A stretch of DNA of 64,000 nucleotides from Clostridia bacterium (GCA_017625565.1 JAGAKN010000002.1:1-64000), one strand, 5' to 3'. Counted from the first letter of the stretch, positions 8,460 through 17,518 are shown. Notes: generated by a model not told the origin, from the sequence alone. A program made the numbers and translations.

Positions 8460-10199
8460 ATGATGAAGGACAAAAAAATCCAAACAATCGATACCAGCCG
8501 TAAGCGTTTGGCTTTGATGGCGGACAAATATTACAACGAGGGGAATTATCTTTCCGCGTTGCGTTTTGCGTACAAGGAATTGGATACGTACGTGGGCGAC
8601 GGCGATACGTATACGCGTTTGTCGGATATTTACGAAGCGATGAATTTGCACGGTTCGGCAATCAACTGGTGGTTTCGGTTTTTGGATATTGCGGAAGAAC
8701 AGGATTTGCCGGACATTTACGAAGGCTTGGCGGTCAATTATTTGAATATCGGGAACGATAGCGCGTCCGCGTTTTATTATAACCGATTGATCGACGTGGA
8801 CGACAGCTTACCTGAAGAAACGAAAATGGATATTATCGACGCCTTTTCGTCTAAGAAAAAATACCCGTTTCGGTTTGTGTATCCGCCGAGGTTTGTGGAT
8901 TATTCCAAAGAAGTACAGATGGGCTCGCACGCGCTGAAAGAAGGGAATTGCAAACGCGCTATACACGAATTTTCCAAAGTGGAAAAAGGCGCGCGTGAAT
9001 ACGCGTCTGCCAAGGAAATGCAGGCGGTTGCGCATTTGCTTGCAGGCGAAGTAGAGCTCGCGGAAAACGTTTGCTTGGATTTGCTGAAAGACGATCCGAT
9101 GGACGTGCGCGCTCGCGCGACGCTTTCCGCGGTGTATTTGGAACAAGACAAGACGGAAGAAAGCCTTGCGCTCGCCAAAGCACTCGCGCAAGAAACGCAA
9201 ACGAACACGGACGATTTATACAAAGTGGCAACCGTTTGTTGTGAAAACGGTTTGCACGATTTTGCCTATCAAAAATTCGTGGTTTTGGACGAAAAAATGC
9301 CGTTCGACGGCAGAATGCTGTATTTCAAAGCCGTTTCCGCATACAAAAGCGGTAGGATCGACGAAGCGGAAAAGGCGTTGGACGTGCTTTGCTCGGTATA
9401 CCCCGACGCGGAAGTCGCGAAATACTATTTGTATGCAATCCGCCGTTATAAAAACGGGGAAACGGACACTCCGCCAGAGTTGTTGTATTTTTACCATTTG
9501 CCCCAAGAAGAACGGGAAAGCAGATGTCGGGCGCTCATCAAAATCGGTAGCGCGCCCAAGGACGAAGCCAAGCTTTTCGGGTTGCTTGCATTACACGACG
9601 GGTATTTCCGTTGGTGTTTCGACGAAATGGACGGGGCGGATCACGATTTGCAGTATTTGGCGCTGACGGCGGCGGTGCGCGCGCACGCGGACGAATTTCT
9701 CCGCGACGCGTTGCTCGATTACGAAGTTTTGGACGTGTTGAAGATTGAAACGCTCCGTATGTTATACGAACGCAACGAAGAGATGGAAATAGGGTTGACG
9801 CTTTGCAATATCTATCGAAAAATTGCGTTATTGCCGATCAAAATCGGTAGAAAGCGCAGGAAGAAGTTTTTAGAAGCTTACGCGAAAGTTGCGTCGAAGT
9901 TCGTCGTCATTCAGGACGCGTATGCGGAAAAACTGCAAGCGTCGGCGGAAAAATTATACATGGCGCTGGACAAGAACAACGCGCTCGATTTACTCACGGA
10001 CAGCAACGATTGCGCCTGCGCGATCTTTATACTGTCGGGGTTAAAAGAGCTTGGAAACGATCCAAATCGGCTTGCGACGGTATTTGACGCGAACTTGGAC
10101 AAGACGCGCGTTTTGCTGTCGTATGCGGTCACGAACGAATACGTCGAAAATGGGGAGAAGAAAAGCGACAAAAAGGAGAATGCGTATGAAATTGATTGA
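8460..10199 (+). CDS. Tetratricopeptide-repeat protein
   Basis: This 579-aa, largely helical protein has no signal peptide or membrane segment. TPR-like helix pairs are visible at about residues 14-95 (YNEGNYLSALRFAYKELD) and again from about 155 to 320 (ALKEGNCKRAIHEFSKVE, LYFKAVSAYKSGRIDEAEKAL). The C-terminal 200 residues are helical but less regular. It begins one base after the hslO stop, with no clear Shine-Dalgarno. Translation therefore probably depends on reinitiation, with ATGs at 8460 and 8463. It overlaps the next gene by 14 bp. A scaffold role is likely but no partner is visible. Confidence 0.75.
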   Translation: MMKDKKIQTIDTSRKRLALMADKYYNEGNYLSALRFAYKELDTYVGDGDTYTRLSDIYEAMNLHGSAINWWFRFLDIAEEQDLPDIYEGLAVNYLNIGNDSASAFYYNRLIDVDDSLPEETKMDIIDAFSSKKKYPFRFVYPPRFVDYSKEVQMGSHALKEGNCKRAIHEFSKVEKGAREYASAKEMQAVAHLLAGEVELAENVCLDLLKDDPMDVRARATLSAVYLEQDKTEESLALAKALAQETQTNTDDLYKVATVCCENGLHDFAYQKFVVLDEKMPFDGRMLYFKAVSAYKSGRIDEAEKALDVLCSVYPDAEVAKYYLYAIRRYKNGETDTPPELLYFYHLPQEERESRCRALIKIGSAPKDEAKLFGLLALHDGYFRWCFDEMDGADHDLQYLALTAAVRAHADEFLRDALLDYEVLDVLKIETLRMLYERNEEMEIGLTLCNIYRKIALLPIKIGRKRRKKFLEAYAKVASKFVVIQDAYAEKLQASAEKLYMALDKNNALDLLTDSNDCACAIFILSGLKELGNDPNRLATVFDANLDKTRVLLSYAVTNEYVENGEKKSDKKENAYEID

Positions 10200-11019
10200 T
10201 TTCGACGGGCTTTTTGATGAAAAGCTCACGCAATATATGGAAGAAAATAAGCAAAAATATACTGAAAAACAATGGGAAGACGTAATCCCCAAACTCTATA
10301 AAAAATTCGGGGATACGTACGTTGCAAAAATCAAATGTACCCCCAAAGAATACTACGCAAAAATGTCCGATCAAACGCTTGTGGAAACCTTGCAGGCGCA
10401 TTTGACGGAAGGCGTACCCGTGCCGGAGTTTTTATGCGCGGAAATTGAAAAGCGTGGCGAAGCGGAAACGCTACTTCCTTTGCTTGAAAGCGACGATCCG
10501 CAAACGGTTTCGTATGCAATCAACATTCTCGGCGACGATCCGCGCGCGTTCGATGCGTATTTCGATATTTTAACGCAAGGGCGGTTGGACGAGGATATCC
10601 GTAGCGATCTTGCGGATATATTCCGCTTGCATGCGGATACCGTAAAAGAGCGAGTATATAACTTGTATCAAGCAGGAAAAGCGCAGGAATACGCCCTGGA
10701 AATCCTTTCACGCGTACGGGAAAAAGAAGATCGTATCTACGATTTGTTGTTGCAGGCGTTTTTAACGGGCGAAGAAAACGTACCGATGCGCGCAAGCTAT
10801 TTGGCTGCGTACGGCGACGAACGGGCTCTACCACATTTGTTCAACAGGATCGAAGATCGGACGATCGGGTTTGTCGAATTCCAAGAACTCAAGTACGCGA
10901 TCGAAGCGCTCGGTGGGGAGTATAACGAGCCGAGAGATTTCACGGGCGATAAAGATTACGTCGCGATCGAAGCGGCTGGGGTAAAGGGCGTTTTGCCCGA
11001 GGAAACGCCGAGAAGTTAA
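10186..11019 (+). CDS. HEAT/ARM-like helical repeat protein, unknown function
   Basis: The start at 10186 is chosen because it has an aaaagga Shine-Dalgarno and opens a natural cytoplasmic N-terminus (MKLIDFDGLFDEKL). The frame is open upstream only inside the TPR gene. The 277-aa protein is acidic and helical. Repeated short helix pairs such as LPLLESDDPQTVSYAINIL and DERALPHLFNRIED resemble HEAT-like repeats. It overlaps the TPR gene and ends the operon, so it probably works with the TPR protein. No enzymatic motif is seen. Confidence 0.65.
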   Translation: MKLIDFDGLFDEKLTQYMEENKQKYTEKQWEDVIPKLYKKFGDTYVAKIKCTPKEYYAKMSDQTLVETLQAHLTEGVPVPEFLCAEIEKRGEAETLLPLLESDDPQTVSYAINILGDDPRAFDAYFDILTQGRLDEDIRSDLADIFRLHADTVKERVYNLYQAGKAQEYALEILSRVREKEDRIYDLLLQAFLTGEENVPMRASYLAAYGDERALPHLFNRIEDRTIGFVEFQELKYAIEALGGEYNEPRDFTGDKDYVAIEAAGVKGVLPEETPRS

Positions 11020-11043
11020 AAAATATTCATACAACGATCAATT

Positions 11044-11090
11044 TCCGCATATAGTAAACCGTGTAAGGTTTGCCTGCGGAGATTTTTTTT
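11044..11090 (+). terminator. Putative terminator of the hslO operon
   Basis: The outer stem tccgca/tgcgga and inner stem aaacc/ggttt form an interrupted hairpin (11044-11080), followed by gattttttttt. It separates the repeat-protein gene from spoIVA. Confidence 0.6.
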
Positions 11091-11106
11091 ATAAACGTTT
11101 ATAAAA
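11087..11106. repeat. 20-bp perfect palindrome upstream of spoIVA
   Basis: The self-complementary sequence ttttataaacgtttataaaa is centred between 11096 and 11097, about 50 bp before the spoIVA start. Its position suits an operator for a dimeric regulator. It also overlaps the T-run of the preceding terminator. Confidence 0.6.
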
Positions 11107-11148
11107 ATTCCAGAAAATTTTCCGCGTAATCACGATGGGAGGTCGTTG

Positions 11149-12618
11149 ATGGAAAATTACAACGTATACGAAGATATAGCCAACCGCACGGGCGGAGATA
11201 TTTACATAGGCGTAGTAGGCCCCGTTCGTACGGGGAAATCGACTTTTATCAAGCGGTTTATGGAAACGCTCGTCATACCCTTGGCGACGGAAGCGGAGCG
11301 CGCCGTAATGACGGACGAATTGCCACAATCTGCCGCGGGAAAAACGGTGATGACGACCGAGCCGAAGTTTGTGCCGGCAAAAGCCGCGAGAATTTCCGTA
11401 GCCAAAGGCGCGGAGGCGTCCGTGCGTCTTGTCGACTGCGTGGGGTTTGTCGTGGACGGAGCAAGCGGTTTTGAAGAAGACGGCGCGCCTAGGCTCGTTA
11501 AGACGCCTTGGCAGGAAGCGCCTATACCCTTTGAACGGGCGGCGGCGATCGGCACGGAAAAAGTCATTAAAGAACACGCTACGATCGGTGTGCTCGTGAC
11601 CACCGACGGTAGCATTACGGACATTCCCAGAAGTGGATACGTGGGCGCGGAAGAACGCGCTGTGCGGGAATTACAAGCGCTCGAAAAGCCGTTCGTAATT
11701 GTGCTAAACTGCAAAGAGCCGATCCATCAAAACGCGTTGAGAAAGAATTTGGAAGAAAAATACGGCGCGCCCGTCGTAGCCGTCAACGCGGAGCAAATGG
11801 GCGAAGAAGAAATTTTAGAGATTTTGCGGAAAGCCTTGTTTGAATTTCCTGTCACCCGTGTGGACGTACGTTTTCCGCAATGGCTACAGTCTTTCCCCGA
11901 AACCAACCGCGTGGTGGACGGCTTATTAAACGCGTTAAAGAACTCCGTCAACAGTATGGTCAAGATGCGGGATTGTCTTGCGTTTGAAAAGCTCTTCGAC
12001 GAAAGCGCGGATTTTCTCAACCCGACGGAGATCCGTATGGAACTCGGCAAAGGCAGGGTGGAAATTACGATCGAAGCCAAGGAAAAACTCTTTTATGACG
12101 TATTGACGGAAGAGAGTGGCGTATCGATTGCAGACGACTTGCAATTAATGCAATACGTACAATCGCTTGCGGTTATGCAAAAAGAGTACGGGAAAGTGAA
12201 AGACGCGCTTGCGGAAGCGGAAAAGAACGGCTACGGGATCGTATATCCGACGGAAGACGATTATGCTTTGGAAAAACCCGAGCTCGTAAAAAAAGGCGCC
12301 GGCTACGGCGTGAAATTTAAAGCCAACGCAACGAGTTATCACATTGTCAAAGTCGACGTGACGGGTTCGATTAATCCGATTATCGGCACGAAACAGCAGG
12401 GGGAAGAATTTGTCGACGCGACGTTAAAGACGTACGACGAAGAGGACGGCAAAGTATGGGAAACGAATATTTTCGGGAGATCTTTGCGTTCGCTTGTTGG
12501 TGACGAATTGTCCGGGAAGAGCAACGCTATGCCTATGGAATTGCGTAAAAAAATGCGCCGTACAATGACGAAAATCGTCAACGACGGCAAGGGGAATTTA
12601 TTCTGTATCGTATTTTAA
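11149..12618 (+). CDS. spoIVA: Stage IV sporulation protein A, spore coat ATPase
   Basis: SpoIVA polymerises with ATP on the forespore surface in the mother cell and forms the base layer of the spore coat. The 489-aa length matches the family. The Walker A motif GPVRTGKS is at residues 24-31. The N-terminal NVYEDIANRTGGDIYIG block and C-terminal KIVNDGKGNLFCIVF block are hallmark sequences. The start at 11149 is favoured over an adjoining TTG at 11146 by the gggagg Shine-Dalgarno at 6 nt. The gene is evidence that the organism makes endospores. Sigma-E control is expected from the family, but no clear sigma-E promoter was found. Confidence 0.98.
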   Translation: MENYNVYEDIANRTGGDIYIGVVGPVRTGKSTFIKRFMETLVIPLATEAERAVMTDELPQSAAGKTVMTTEPKFVPAKAARISVAKGAEASVRLVDCVGFVVDGASGFEEDGAPRLVKTPWQEAPIPFERAAAIGTEKVIKEHATIGVLVTTDGSITDIPRSGYVGAEERAVRELQALEKPFVIVLNCKEPIHQNALRKNLEEKYGAPVVAVNAEQMGEEEILEILRKALFEFPVTRVDVRFPQWLQSFPETNRVVDGLLNALKNSVNSMVKMRDCLAFEKLFDESADFLNPTEIRMELGKGRVEITIEAKEKLFYDVLTEESGVSIADDLQLMQYVQSLAVMQKEYGKVKDALAEAEKNGYGIVYPTEDDYALEKPELVKKGAGYGVKFKANATSYHIVKVDVTGSINPIIGTKQQGEEFVDATLKTYDEEDGKVWETNIFGRSLRSLVGDELSGKSNAMPMELRKKMRRTMTKIVNDGKGNLFCIVF

Positions 12619-12622
12619 AGAC

Positions 12623-12652
12623 AAAACTCTCTCGTGGAAACGGGAGAGTTTT
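12623..12652 (+). terminator. Hairpin terminator after spoIVA
   Basis: The stem aaaactctctcg/cgggagagtttt with a short loop follows the spoIVA stop. The T-run is short. Confidence 0.65.
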
Positions 12653-12711
12653 CGCATAAAATGAAGAGCAACGGGGCATACTCTTATCAAATCTTTTTAA
12701 GGGGGCTTCGT

Positions 12712-12849
12712 ATGGGAAAACCGTTAAAGAAGAAAAAGGAAAAAGTACAAAAAATTAGCGAAGAAGAATACGCCAAATATATCGCTTCCTTACGGGATAT
12801 GCAGGGAAATACGCAAAAGACGGACGCATCATCTACGCTCCGAACGTAA
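12712..12849 (+). CDS. Small lysine-rich protein, unknown function
   Basis: A 45-aa ORF with a good aggggg Shine-Dalgarno 5-6 nt before the ATG. The N-terminal third is strongly basic (MGKPLKKKKEKVQK), followed by a short acidic helix (ISEEEYAKYIASLRD) and a polar tail. No family was recognised. It lies between spoIVA and the lipid kinase gene, after the spoIVA hairpin. A GCATAAA and a CATACTCT, 16 bp apart, lie just upstream and resemble a mother-cell sigma-E promoter. A small spore-associated protein is therefore possible but unproven. Confidence 0.5.
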   Translation: MGKPLKKKKEKVQKISEEEYAKYIASLRDMQGNTQKTDASSTLRT

Positions 12850-12877
12850 AAAATTTGCAAAAATCGTCTTTGCGAGC

Positions 12878-12906
12878 TTGAAAACGTTGTAAAAGTATGC
12901 TATAAT
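12878..12906 (+). promoter_or_regulatory. Sigma-A promoter of the lipid kinase gene
   Basis: TTGAAA (12878-12883), a 17-bp spacer and TATAAT (12901-12906), with extended TG before the -10. Confidence 0.85.
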
Positions 12907-12944
12907 AAAGCTACGATATACTACAAAGGACGTTTTATAAACCA

Positions 12945-13868
12945 ATGAAATGTATTTTTATCTATAACCCCGTAAGTGGGAACGGAAAGATTGCGAAAAA
13001 ACTCGACGTAATCGTAAACGGCCTGAAAGAGAAATATGACGTGGTGGACACGTACGCAACGAAATGTTCCGGGGATATGACGGTGAAAGCGCGCGAATTT
13101 GCTGCGGAATACGACGCAATCGTATTTTCGGGTGGGGACGGTTCGTTTAACGAAGTCTTGCAAGGGATCGGGGGCTTAGAAAAAGTGCCGGAACTTGGCT
13201 ATATCCCCAGCGGTACGGTCAACGATATCGCGCATACCTTGAAGATTCCGAAAAACATCAAAAAAGCGCTAAAGATCATCACGACGGGAAGATTAGAAAA
13301 TTTGGATTGTATGTTGGTCAACGGCGAGCGCTACGTAATGTACGTCGTGGCGGCTGGCGCGTTCACTAGCGCGACGTATACGACACCGCAAACGTCCAAA
13401 AATCACGTAGGAAAAATCGCCTACTGGTTTGAAGGGGTAAAGAGAAATTTAAAATTCCAAGTGTTCGACGTTTGCTGTCAAAACGCTACGGAATGTAATC
13501 ACACTCACAGCGTTTTGATTTCGGTAATGAACAGCCGTTTTGTCGCAGGGTTTGGGTTGAATAAGAAAGCGAGTTTGCAAGACGGAAAACTCGAAGTGGC
13601 GATCGTACCGCAAAAAGAACGCCCGAATTTCTTTTCGAAGATCGGCGGTTTCTTCTCGGTGGCAAAACTTTTCCTTTTCGGCTATAAGAAAAAGAACAAA
13701 CCGTCTAAGAGCTTAATTTCCGCGGAAGGGAACTCTTTTGATATAGAAGTCGGAGACGACGTTGTTTGGAATTTTGACGGCGAAAAGGGGATTAGCGGTA
13801 GAATACATATCGAAGTCGTGCCGGGAAAGGTACGCATGATCGTTCCAAATAAATTAAAGCAAATTTAA
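12945..13868 (+). CDS. Diacylglycerol/lipid kinase family protein
   Basis: This 307-aa protein belongs to the DagK/YegS/BmrU lipid kinase family. It starts with FIYNPVSGNGK (residues 4-14), the family's NPxSG motif. It also contains the nucleotide-binding GGDGSFNEV (about 64-72) and the PSGTVND motif (about 87-93). Such enzymes phosphorylate diacylglycerol or related lipids at the inner membrane face, often to recycle lipid for lipoteichoic acid and phospholipid synthesis. The exact lipid substrate cannot be assigned. It has its own promoter and a bidirectional terminator, so it is monocistronic. Confidence 0.9.
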   Translation: MKCIFIYNPVSGNGKIAKKLDVIVNGLKEKYDVVDTYATKCSGDMTVKAREFAAEYDAIVFSGGDGSFNEVLQGIGGLEKVPELGYIPSGTVNDIAHTLKIPKNIKKALKIITTGRLENLDCMLVNGERYVMYVVAAGAFTSATYTTPQTSKNHVGKIAYWFEGVKRNLKFQVFDVCCQNATECNHTHSVLISVMNSRFVAGFGLNKKASLQDGKLEVAIVPQKERPNFFSKIGGFFSVAKLFLFGYKKKNKPSKSLISAEGNSFDIEVGDDVVWNFDGEKGISGRIHIEVVPGKVRMIVPNKLKQI

Positions 13869-13876
13869 TAAAAGAT

Positions 13877-13910
13877 AAGAAACGGGCTGTTATGAAACAG
13901 CCCGTTTCTT
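13877..13910. terminator. Bidirectional terminator, lipid kinase / araC-like gene
   Basis: A 14-bp perfect stem (13877-13890 and 13897-13910) with a 6-nt loop and T-rich flanks lies between convergent genes. Confidence 0.88.
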
Positions 13911-14793
13911 ATATGTGCCTATAGAATTTCCGATACTGCAAAGGGGTTTTTTGCGTGTGCTTTTTAAAACATTTCGAGAAATATCCCGCGGAATCGAAGG
14001 ACAATTCTTCTGCAATTTGCGCTACGGGCAACTCGCTTTCTCTTAGCAATTTTTTGGCAAGCTCGATTTTCAGTTTCATAAAATACATCATAATCGGCAA
14101 TCCCAAGTCGGCGGTGAATTGTTGGAATAAATAGGATTTGTTATAATTGAGCGCTTGGCAAATATCCGCAACGCTGACGTTTTCGCGTACGTGTTCGCGC
14201 AAGTAGTTCACAACGCGCTTGGAAACGTACCCGTCCCGTTCGTTTTTTTGCAGGAAAACAATTTCGGAATCCTCCTTTTCCGTTTCGTCGCGCATCAAAT
14301 CAATCAATAAAATCTCCAAGTAGTTTTTAATAAGTTGTTGTCCGCCGACGGGCGGTTTTTTACGCAGTTTCATCTTCTTCAATGTCGGATCGGAATAGGG
14401 TAAATCAAACGTTTTCTTACTCTCTTCAATAATCCGATAGACAAACCGAAGCAAGCGCTTATTCAGGCGAAGACGTTTGTTTTCGAAAAAACGCATAGCT
14501 TCGTTTTTACATTCGAAACTGACGATGAAAATATTCGGCGCGGTTTTCCCGTTTGCGCAAAGGGAATGTCGTTCGTTGGGCTTATGGAACAAAATTTCGC
14601 CTTCTTCTAAGACGATTTCCTGTCCGTCCGCACTACAAAGAATAGATTCCTTGTCGGCGTAGACAAGCTCCCAAAAATTATGCGTTTCTTCGGGGAACGA
14701 AAAATGTTTATCCGCTTCCAAATAATGCACGACAACGATCTTGTTAATGACCAAGAAATTTTCTAGTTTGTGTTTATAATAAGTTTTTTCCAT
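13909..14793 (-). CDS. AraC family transcriptional regulator
   Basis: The 294-aa protein has an N-terminal cupin-like sensor domain (FPEETHNFWELVYADKE at about 32-48, then EEGEILFHKPNERHSL). It has a C-terminal AraC double helix-turn-helix (about 190-290), with NYNKSYLFQQF and SFDSAGYFSKCFKKHTQKTP as recognition segments. It is divergent from the PIG-L/FAD/Gfo cluster and probably senses the substrate and activates that cluster. Its ATG lies only 6 nt after a TATGAT -10 box, with no Shine-Dalgarno, so its transcript is probably leaderless. Confidence 0.92.
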   Translation of the reverse strand: MEKTYYKHKLENFLVINKIVVVHYLEADKHFSFPEETHNFWELVYADKESILCSADGQEIVLEEGEILFHKPNERHSLCANGKTAPNIFIVSFECKNEAMRFFENKRLRLNKRLLRFVYRIIEESKKTFDLPYSDPTLKKMKLRKKPPVGGQQLIKNYLEILLIDLMRDETEKEDSEIVFLQKNERDGYVSKRVVNYLREHVRENVSVADICQALNYNKSYLFQQFTADLGLPIMMYFMKLKIELAKKLLRESELPVAQIAEELSFDSAGYFSKCFKKHTQKTPLQYRKFYRHI

Positions 14794-14799
14794 ATTTCT

Positions 14800-14828
14800 A
14801 TCATACTCTAAATTTCGCTTCTTGTCAA
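14800..14828 (-). promoter_or_regulatory. Promoter of the AraC-like regulator
   Basis: On the minus strand: TTGACA (14828-14823), a 17-bp spacer, TATGAT (14805-14800). The ATG begins at 14793, where transcription would be expected to start. Confidence 0.8.
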
Positions 14829-14886
14829 TTATTTTTATTATAAAAATTCAGCGGAAGATTTTACAAGTTTTATAGACTTAACGGCA

Positions 14887-14915
14887 TTGCGAAAACGGAA
14901 AGAATATGCTATAAT
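14887..14915 (+). promoter_or_regulatory. Promoter of the amino-sugar-type cluster
   Basis: TTGCGA (14887-14892), a 17-bp spacer and TATAAT (14910-14915), with an extended TG. About 60 bp separate the divergent araC promoter from this one, leaving room for a regulator site. Confidence 0.8.
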
Positions 14916-14955
14916 GATGTTATCATACGAAAATAGAAAAATAAGGAGAAATAAA

Positions 14956-15660
14956 ATGAGAGTTTTAGCTGTAGGTTGTCATCCCGACGACGTGGAAATC
15001 GCTTGTTCGGGTACATTGGCGAAATGTGTAAAACGCGGGGATACGGTTATCGTATGTCACGCGTCGTCGGGGAACTTAGGGCACGTGATTATTCCGCCTG
15101 ACGAACTCACGAAAATTCGCGCGGAAGAAGCGAGAAAAGCAGGGGCGATGGCTGGGATTGAAGTCATTACTGCAGGGTTTGACGATTTGGAGATCTTCGA
15201 TAACAACAAAAAAGCCCGTGATATGATGGTGGACGTTATCAAATACGCCAACCCCGATTTTATCATCACGCACAACCCTGACGATTATATGCCCGATCAT
15301 ACGGCGGTTTCTCGCCTTGTATTCGACGCGAGCTTTACGGCTACGTTGCCCAACTACAAGAGTAAGTATAAAGATCCGGCAAAACTCGTTCCCATTTATT
15401 ATATGGACACGCTTGCAGGGGTGAATTTCAACCCCACGGAATACGTGGATATTTCCGACGAAATCGATTTGAAGATTAAAATGCTCGAATGTCACGAGAG
15501 TCAACTCGTTTGGATGCGCGAACACGACGGCATCGATTTTGCGGATATGGTGCGTACCTGTTCAAGATACCGTGGCTATCAATGCGGAGCGGACTACGCG
15601 GAAGGGTTCCGTCAATGCCAAGCGTATTTAAAGGGTACGTCCAAACGTTTGTTGCCGTAA
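14956..15660 (+). CDS. PIG-L/LmbE family deacetylase
   Basis: This 234-aa protein belongs to the PIG-L zinc deacetylases, which remove N-acetyl groups from amino sugars and their conjugates. The metal/catalytic motif HPDD is at residues 9-12. The later zinc ligand is probably His115 in DHTAVSRLVF. Relatives include BshB in bacillithiol synthesis and archaeal diacetylchitobiose deacetylase. The start is at 14956, which has an aaggag Shine-Dalgarno and opens into the motif. It is the first gene of a six-gene cluster 10-25 bp apart or overlapping, so it probably exposes an amine for the downstream NagB-like step. Confidence 0.9.
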   Translation: MRVLAVGCHPDDVEIACSGTLAKCVKRGDTVIVCHASSGNLGHVIIPPDELTKIRAEEARKAGAMAGIEVITAGFDDLEIFDNNKKARDMMVDVIKYANPDFIITHNPDDYMPDHTAVSRLVFDASFTATLPNYKSKYKDPAKLVPIYYMDTLAGVNFNPTEYVDISDEIDLKIKMLECHESQLVWMREHDGIDFADMVRTCSRYRGYQCGADYAEGFRQCQAYLKGTSKRLLP

Positions 15661-15670
15661 GGAGAAAGGG

Positions 15671-17518
15671 ATGAAACGAGAAAAAATACGTAAGGAAAGC
15701 TATGAATTTGTCGTTGTAGGCGGCGGTTTATCAGGGATTTGCGCTGCGGTTGCGGCGGCTAGACACGGCGTAAAAACGGCGCTGATTCACGCGCGTCCCG
15801 TGCTTGGCGGAAACGCTTCGAGTGAAATTCGTATGCATATTTGCGGTGCGGACGAAAACGGTCATAAACCGCATTTGGCAGAAGGCGGTATTCTGCACGA
15901 GATTATGCTTAAAAACAAGAGCAGGAATCCCTATTTTTCCTATGCTGTTTGGGATGCGGTGTTGTATGAAACGGTAAAAGCCGAAAAGAATTTAACCGTG
16001 CATTTTAATACCGTAATGACGGATTGCGAAATGGCGGGCGATAAAATTTCTTCCATTACGTGTTTTCAGGAAACGACGGAATATACAATTACCGTTTTTG
16101 GGAAATATTTTGCCGATTGTACGGGAAACGGCACGCTCGGTTATTTTGCAGGGGCGGAGTATCGCGAAGGTAGCGAAAGCAAAGCGGAATTTAACGAACC
16201 GCACGCGCCCGAAACGGCAAACGCCGAACGTATGGGCAATACCATTCTTTTCAAGGCGTTGGATCGGGGCGAGCCTGTAGAATTCACGCCGCCACCCTTT
16301 GCAAAAAAGCTCACGGAAGAACAGCTTAAATTCAGACTACATTCCAAATACCATACGGTAGATCCGTCTTCGGCAACTGATCCCGAAGCCTTTGCAAGGG
16401 CTGCTACGGGCAGTAGCGTGTCTGTCGATTACGGGTATTGGTGGATAGAGCTGATGGGTGAAGGGGACGATTTTATCGGTCAATACGAAAAAGTAAAAGA
16501 CGATTTGTATGCTTACGTTTGGGGGATGTGGGATCACATCAAAAACGGTGGCGAACACGGTGCGACGAATTATGATCTGGAATGGATAGGCGCGCTACCT
16601 GGGATGAGAGAAAGCCGTCGGCTTGTCGGCGAGTATTTGCTCAATGAAAATGACGTTTTTGAAAGCCGAATTTTTCCCGACGCAGTAGCGTACGGCGGTT
16701 GGCCTGTGGACGTGCATTGCCCGAACGGCTTGTTGGATTTTCACCGTTTGCCGAGCGAAGTATACGGTTTCAAGGGCGCGTATACCATTCCTTGGCGTTC
16801 GTATTATTCCAAGAATATCAAAAATTTAACGATGGCAGGCAGAGATATTTCCACGACGAGATTGGGGCTTGGCAGTACGCGAGTTATGGGTACTTGCGCG
16901 GTTGGTGGTCAAGCGGTGGGCACGGCAATTTCTCTTTGCAAGAAATACGATTGTTTACCGTTTGAATTGTTGCCGTATATGCAAGAACTGCAACAAATAC
17001 TTTTGGAAGACGACGGATATATTCCAGGCCTTGTCAATACGGACGAAACGGATTTGGCGCGCTTTGCCCAAATAGAAGCTTCGTCTTGTCAAGACGGGTT
17101 TGAAGTAGCGAACGTAATCAACGGAATTTCTCGCGCGGAAGAAAATGAGCCGAACGCTTGGCGATCGGCCGGTATTTCCGAAAACGGCGAATGGTTGATC
17201 TTCCGTTTTAACGGCAGGAAAGAAGTGGAACGGGTACAACTTACTTTCGATTCGGGCTTTGGAAAGGCGATAAAGATCACTCTTTCGGATAATAGAAGAA
17301 AACAGCAAAGCAAATATTTACCCGAAGAACTTGTCAAAGATTTTTCCGTATTGCTAATGAAAGACGGGAGGATTGTAGCTGAAAAACTCATAACGGATAA
17401 TATACAACGGCTTTGTCGTGTGGAGTTTGCAAAAACGGTTTGCGACAGCGTGAAAGTTGTTTTCAAAAGTACGCGCGGCTGTAAAGAAATTCGCGTGTTT
17501 GAAGTGAGGATCAAATAA
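15671..17518 (+). CDS. FAD-dependent oxidoreductase with C-terminal beta domain
   Basis: The 615-aa protein begins with a Rossmann dinucleotide motif VVVGGGLSGICAA (G17-x-G-x-x-G22) and the segment LGGNASSEIRMH, both typical of the FAD_oxidored (PF12831) family. The FAD domain extends to about residue 440. The C-terminal 170 residues look beta-rich and could bind carbohydrate. No signal peptide is present, so it should be cytoplasmic. Members of this family are often found beside sugar catabolism genes but few have a known reaction. With the adjacent Gfo/Idh/MocA enzyme it may catalyse an oxidation at a sugar hydroxyl. The substrate is unknown. Confidence 0.85.
   Translation: MKREKIRKESYEFVVVGGGLSGICAAVAAARHGVKTALIHARPVLGGNASSEIRMHICGADENGHKPHLAEGGILHEIMLKNKSRNPYFSYAVWDAVLYETVKAEKNLTVHFNTVMTDCEMAGDKISSITCFQETTEYTITVFGKYFADCTGNGTLGYFAGAEYREGSESKAEFNEPHAPETANAERMGNTILFKALDRGEPVEFTPPPFAKKLTEEQLKFRLHSKYHTVDPSSATDPEAFARAATGSSVSVDYGYWWIELMGEGDDFIGQYEKVKDDLYAYVWGMWDHIKNGGEHGATNYDLEWIGALPGMRESRRLVGEYLLNENDVFESRIFPDAVAYGGWPVDVHCPNGLLDFHRLPSEVYGFKGAYTIPWRSYYSKNIKNLTMAGRDISTTRLGLGSTRVMGTCAVGGQAVGTAISLCKKYDCLPFELLPYMQELQQILLEDDGYIPGLVNTDETDLARFAQIEASSCQDGFEVANVINGISRAEENEPNAWRSAGISENGEWLIFRFNGRKEVERVQLTFDSGFGKAIKITLSDNRRKQQSKYLPEELVKDFSVLLMKDGRIVAEKLITDNIQRLCRVEFAKTVCDSVKVVFKSTRGCKEIRVFEVRIK

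Noticed and set aside
11020..11148. Sigma-E promoter for spoIVA using CATACAAC at 11028
   Set aside because: It lacks a matching -35 at the right distance and lies upstream of a likely terminator.
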